Assembly (NCBI RefSeq): GCF_023159225.1
Contig: NC_063180.1
Location: 12,433,797-12,497,796, forward strand
Reading direction: 5' to 3'
Origin: Perognathus longimembris pacificus
Taxonomy: Eukaryota > Chordata > Mammalia > Rodentia > Heteromyidae
Length of the DNA stretch: 64,000 bases
Made by a program: the position numbers and the translations under genes. Under the pieces are notes generated by a model. That model worked only from the letters and a program-made list of their open reading frames with translations, was not told where the DNA came from and made no database searches. Shown here one piece after another: positions 60,456 through 64,000 of the stretch. How positions within the stretch are numbered: the first letter of the stretch is position 1; every line of letters begins with the position of its first letter.

Positions 60456-60563
60456 ACATAGCACAGAGGCAGCTGCTGTCAATGCAATGAAGTTAGAGCT
60501 GTTGATGTCCAGACAGATTCTGGAATGTTGGCTAGCTCAGAGCAGACATTAATAGTTACAAGG

Positions 60564-60788
60564 TATTCTTTCTTTCTTTTCTTTTCATTTTTTAAATCAG
60601 TCGTGGGGCTTGGGAGTCAGGGCCAGAGAACTGTCCCTGGCTTCTTTTTGCTCAAGGCTAGCACTCTACCTCTTGAGCCACAGTGTCACTTCCTGCTTTT
60701 TCTGTTCATGTGATGCTGAGGAATTAAACCCAGTACTTCGTAAATATTAGGCAAGCACTCTACCACAAAGCCAGATTCCTAGCCCAGT
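60564..60788 (-). repeat. IDL-Geo-like SINE, minus strand
   Basis: T/C-rich tail at 60564-60590, then the Geo-like monomer reversed ('ggccagagaactgtccctgg', 'ctcaaggctagcactctacc', 'gagccacagtgtcacttcc') and the ID-like monomer reversed ('tgctgaggaattaaacccag', 'ggcaagcactctaccacaaa'). The fullest and best preserved dimer in the window. It lies about 100 bp outside the provirus. Confidence 0.88.
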
Positions 60789-61450
60789 TACTAGGTGTTC
60801 TGAGTCTTCTCTTTCATTCTCTTTCTTCTTCTCTTGTTTTCCTCTCGTTTCTCTCTCTCCTTCCATCTCTCTCCTCCTCTTCCCTACACTGTCACTTTCC
60901 TTCCCATCTCTTTTCATATATGGTTACCTTTTCTCCTTTGTGTGCTAATGTGTTTATTCTTTCGTCATGAAATTTGAATGGTGAAAATACAAATCTTCAC
61001 ACAAAATAAGACAAATTCCCCTAGTAACATTAGCCACCACAATACTTGTATTTAATGTGATGGTTAATGTTATTAAAGGAACCCTTAGTATCTCTTAAGA
61101 GTATCCCTTAAAGAGCAAGTAATTTTATAAAATTAAATTGTCTCCAATTTTTAATGCATGCCTATATAAGCAAATTATTTTAAATGCCCTTTCCATTATC
61201 TGTATTTACAGAATATGTACACTTATTACTGTCACATACTACAGAAAATACAAAATGAAATATTTACAAAGTCAAAGGATAATATTGAAAGAGTAATCAG
61301 CAAATGTTCTTAAAACATAAGACTATACATATTTTAAATTTGGTGGCTATTTTGTTTTCATTGCCACTACTTCACATTGTAGCATGAAATAACATATATT
61401 GAGAATATATGAACTGAGAACACTGTGTTCCTATCCACGTCTTACTTATA
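60789..61450. other. No recognisable feature
   Basis: A CT-rich patch (60805-60910), then AT-rich unassigned sequence. Confidence 0.4.
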
Positions 61451-61451
61451 A

Positions 61452-61788
61452 ATGTGCCAAAACTGTGGTTCAAGTGGCAGAATATCTGTTAGAGCCTGAG
61501 TCAAACACTAGTACCATAGGAAGATCAGAAAGATCAGTGATCAAGACCAGCCTAGACAAAACACTTCATGAGGCTCCACCTCAAATTTTGGTGCAGCATC
61601 ATGTGCCTGCCCTTCTGTTCATGGAAGAAATATAAATAGCAGTTCAGTTCATGGTCAAGGCCAACATGCTAAAATGATCAGATCAAAAAATGGCTCAGAG
61701 AAATAGCTCAATCAAAATATCTGCCTAGAAACCACAAAACTGTGTTCAAATACAAATATCACACACACACACACACACACACTTATAC
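61452..61788 (+). repeat. SINE-like fragments ending in (CA)n
   Basis: 'gtggttcaagtggcagaata', 'gatcaagaccagcctagac' and 'gtgttcaaatacaaatatc' look like pieces of tRNA- and 7SL-derived SINEs. A (CA)n run at 61767-61790 probably grew from a tail. Highly diverged. Confidence 0.45.
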
Positions 61789-61790
61789 TT

Positions 61791-62384
61791 ACCAACACGC
61801 ATGAATACACACAGAGAATATATTTAAAGGTCAAGGGTGGACTGCATACAACCTATGAGTCATAGTTTGGAATCTCTGAAGTGAAACATAAATATACCTA
61901 ACAGTCCTAAATAATTTTCTTCTACCAATTTGTAGGTTTGACACAAGATGATGAAAAGATATATGACTTAAGATCTTCCTTAACTCATCAACTCTTGACT
62001 GTTATTGAGCATAAGTTGCTTAATTATTGCTCATGCCGTTGTGTTGACCTTAATCTGTCTCTTCGTGCATGGCTTAAAAACTTGCAAAAAAATCATGGTA
62101 ATATTCTGAATTTAATCCAGCTGAAACTAAAAAGAAGTATTAATATAGAAAACTAATTTAGATACCATGTGGAACCCCTGGCTTAGAAACACCTGGCAAT
62201 GACTTGGCATACTCAGAATAGGAGCTTCATCAGCTCTTTCTAGGCAGGAGTCTATGAAAGTCTTTAGAAGCAACTCTACCAAGCAAAATGGAAGGGTTAA
62301 CTTTAATCATTTTAATCAAATTGAATATGTCGGTGAAAAACATGTAAATAAAAGTAGCACTAATATTGGAGATGCAGTATTCAA
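61791..62384. other. No recognisable feature
   Basis: Unassigned. A 72-codon frame (61938-62156) is not recognised. Confidence 0.4.
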
Positions 62385-62990
62385 GATGGTGGCCATATAA
62401 AGAAGAATAAAATTATATCCCTGGCAGAAAATGCATGGAACTGGAGATCGCTGTGTTGAGCAACTGAGCTAGGGTCAGAAGGACAGTAATAACATGTTTC
62501 TTTTCCCTTGTGGATGAATACATGTGTATGTGTATGTATATGTATGTGTGCATGTATGTATGTATGTATGTATGTATGTATTCTAGCAGTTAGTGGAGAT
62601 GGGGGAAATGAGATAACAGGCGGCAGTTTAAAATACTGTATATGTGTATGTGTATGAAACACCATGGTGAAACCTATTGAACTATTACCCATGTACTTGA
62701 AAAAATGACAGTAATAGAAAGATGGTCCTGTCTAGGATGGGTATACTGGTGGGAGCAAGAGAGTAAAAGGAAATGGTAAAAAGACAGCAAATGTGGTCAG
62801 AATACTGAAAGTACATGGACAGCTATCAAGCAATCAAGATTTTGAGATTGATTTTGGGAAAGGACAGAAGAGATGAGGGACAGTGAGGAAGGGAGTTTAA
62901 TCAATGTTCACTACATGTATACATGGACCTGTCAAGATGAAATTCTCTACAAAACTAACTGATGTTAATAAAAAAAATAAAAGACACAAA
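62385..62990 (+). mobile_element. Old L1 3' end, plus strand
   Basis: 'agaaaatgcatggaactgga', 'gatcgctgtgttgagcaact' and 'gagctagggtcagaaggaca' are the decayed end of ORF2 of an old L1. The 3' UTR follows to an A-rich tail near 62985. A (TATG)n microsatellite interrupts it at about 62519-62581. Confidence 0.6.
62519..62581 (+). repeat. (TATG)n microsatellite
   Basis: Imperfect TGTATG units becoming a pure (TATG)n run. Confidence 0.92.
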
Positions 62991-63149
62991 GAGTTGGTAT
63001 TCCAAAATGAGGCATAATGTTAAGGGAGGCTTCCCAACATGAAACAGTATTTTAAAAATGCTTTATAGCATGTAATGACTCCATAGCAATAATATACCTA
63101 CAGTTTATATTGACCATTAAAATAATTGCAAATATTTAATGAAAATTTA

Positions 63150-63480
63150 CTGTATGCCACATTGAGCACGTTGACAAATTCCTGGAATCCCAACTACAAG
63201 GATGGTAGAGATAGGAGAACGGTGATGCAAGGCAAGCCCAGGTAAAAAAGAAAATTATCAAATCCTATCCCAAAAGCTGTGCATGGTGGTGTACACCTCA
63301 TGTTCAAGGTACCTGGAGATGGAAATTGGAAGATAATAGTATGATACTGGCCCGGGATGGGGGGAGGGAAACACCCTGCCCAAAATATAAATTAAAAGCA
63401 AATAAAAGGGATCAGGGTATAATTAAATTAGTAGAATGCTTTCCTGTCACATGTAAAACCCGGAATTCCTCCCCTACTTA
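63150..63480 (+). repeat. Two diverged B1/ID-type SINE fragments
   Basis: The first (63150-63280) has 'attcctggaatcccaactac'. The second has 'gctgtgcatggtggtgtaca' then an ID-like part ('attagtagaatgctttcctg', 'aaacccggaattcctccc') to about 63475, with an A-run. Confidence 0.55.
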
Positions 63481-63559
63481 AAAAAAAGGTTGAGGGGGAA
63501 ACTGAGAGAGAGGAAAGGGGAGACAGTGTCCACAAAAGATGTTCGCTTCAGGTCAAAGC

Positions 63560-63835
63560 CTCCTAAATAAAAATTTAGGGAAGGCGAACATCAAAAATAG
63601 AGAGACAAAGGATAAAAGATTAACCAATGCAACAGCAATACTTACAAAACTATATGGTATAAACCAACTGTGTAATTCATGGAGGGTGGGGTAGTGGGGA
63701 GGGAGTAAGGAGGGAGGAAAATGAGGGAAGAGATAACAAGTTGGATAAGAAATGTACTCACTGCCTTACATGTGAAACTTTAACCCCTCTGTACATCACT
63801 TTGACAATAAATAAATTTATAAAAAGAAAGAAAAA
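63560..63835 (+). mobile_element. L1 3' end, plus strand
   Basis: 3' UTR only: 'gcgaacatcaaaaatagaga', G-rich segment (63680-63730), 'taacccctctgtacatcact', 'ttgacaataaataaatt' and an A-rich tail at 63825-63840. Strongly 5'-truncated. Confidence 0.85.
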
Positions 63836-63840
63836 TAAAA

Positions 63841-64000
63841 ATAACAGATGCTGGCAGGAATGCAGTGGAAAGGGAACACTATTGCACTGTTGGTGGAAAT
63901 GTAAACTTGCTTAACTACTCTGGAAAGCCAGATAGAGGAGCCTCAAAAGACTAAACATAGGGCTTCCTTATGATCCAGCAATCCCACTCCTAGGCATCTA
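63841..64000 (+). mobile_element. Old L1 ORF2 fragment, continues beyond window
   Basis: 'actgttggtggaaatgtaaa', 'actactctggaaagccagat' and 'atgatccagcaatcccactc' are the old-L1 version of the Cys-rich C-terminal region. It runs off the right edge. Confidence 0.75.

Larger units (their letters stand above)
53553..60461 (-). mobile_element. ERVK-like (betaretroviral) provirus, env-less, inactivated
   Basis: Two LTRs of about 530 bp are flanked by a perfect 6-bp TSD 'acatag' (53553-53558 and 60456-60461). Minus-strand order: 5' LTR, tRNA-Lys-like PBS, splice-donor-like site, gag, pro, pol, tandem-repeat region, polypurine tract, 3' LTR. Total 6.9 kb. A 6-bp TSD and a lysine PBS are typical of class II (beta-like) elements. 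No env reading frame was recognised between integrase and 3' LTR (1.1 kb), and no dUTPase between gag and pro. The LTRs agree at about nine in ten positions by eye, so the insertion is not recent. Every gene is frameshifted or stopped. Confidence 0.92.

Noticed and set aside
1..64000. A novel multi-gene system (defence, operon or biosynthetic cluster)
   Set aside because: The sequence has the composition, SINEs, L1s and ERVs of a mammalian genome. All long frames belong to retroelements, and nothing suggests an operon.

Overview
This window is mammalian nuclear DNA, almost certainly rodent, made mostly of transposable elements. I found no convincing host protein-coding exon, tRNA, rRNA or CRISPR array. 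LINE-1 (L1) sequence of several ages covers about half of it. The SINEs are the best taxonomic clue. They have an ID-like left monomer joined to a right monomer reading 'aagtggc.ctgtggctcaag...acagtgctcaggccctga' (plus at 33.17-33.39 kb, minus at 60.56-60.79 kb). That layout matches my memory of the IDL-Geo SINE of Geomyoidea (kangaroo rats, pocket mice, pocket gophers). A heteromyid or geomyid rodent is therefore the best guess, by inference only.

Layout. 0-8 kb: a partial LTR at the edge, a minus-strand L1 with other L1 3' ends nested in it, older L1 remnants and SINEs. 8.0-8.8 kb: a 129-bp tandem duplication and a probable solo LTR. 12.4-15.2 kb: an old plus-strand L1 (5' UTR plus broken ORF1) interrupted by a betaretrovirus-type solo LTR with a near-perfect 6-bp target-site duplication (TSD). 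15.2-21.5 kb: mostly unassigned DNA with a second solo LTR and an LTR-like repeat. 21.7-29.2 kb: a full-length (7.5 kb) minus-strand L1 with a 15-bp TSD. 30.4-34 kb: old L1, SINEs, a long polypurine microsatellite and the second LTR-like copy. 34.6-36.7 kb: two young 5'-truncated L1s, one a textbook twin-priming inversion. 37.8-49.1 kb: a three-layer nest of L1s, all plus strand. An old L1 was split by a 5'-truncated L1 flanked by an unusually long (about 66 bp) direct repeat, and that L1 was split by a full-length 7.55-kb L1 with a 12-bp TSD. 50.6-52.3 kb: L1 3' ends and a solo LTR. 53.55-60.46 kb: a complete but inactivated ERVK-like (betaretroviral) provirus on the minus strand. It has two LTRs of about 530 bp, a 6-bp TSD, a tRNA-Lys-like primer-binding site, broken gag, pro and pol, and no env; the env position holds tandem repeats. 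60.5-64 kb: SINEs, microsatellites and L1 remnants.

How the parts relate. Everything readable is retrotransposition machinery and its debris. L1 supplies ORF1 (RNA-binding chaperone) and ORF2 (endonuclease/reverse transcriptase), which also mobilise the SINEs. The provirus encodes its own Gag, protease, RT/RNase H and integrase, but every frame is interrupted. The most unusual observations are the 66-bp repeat around the middle L1 of the nest, a stop codon at the same place in ORF1 of both full-length L1s, and the env-less provirus with 32-bp x4 and 55-bp x2 repeats. All boundaries come from reading by eye and are good to a few bases only where a TSD is stated.
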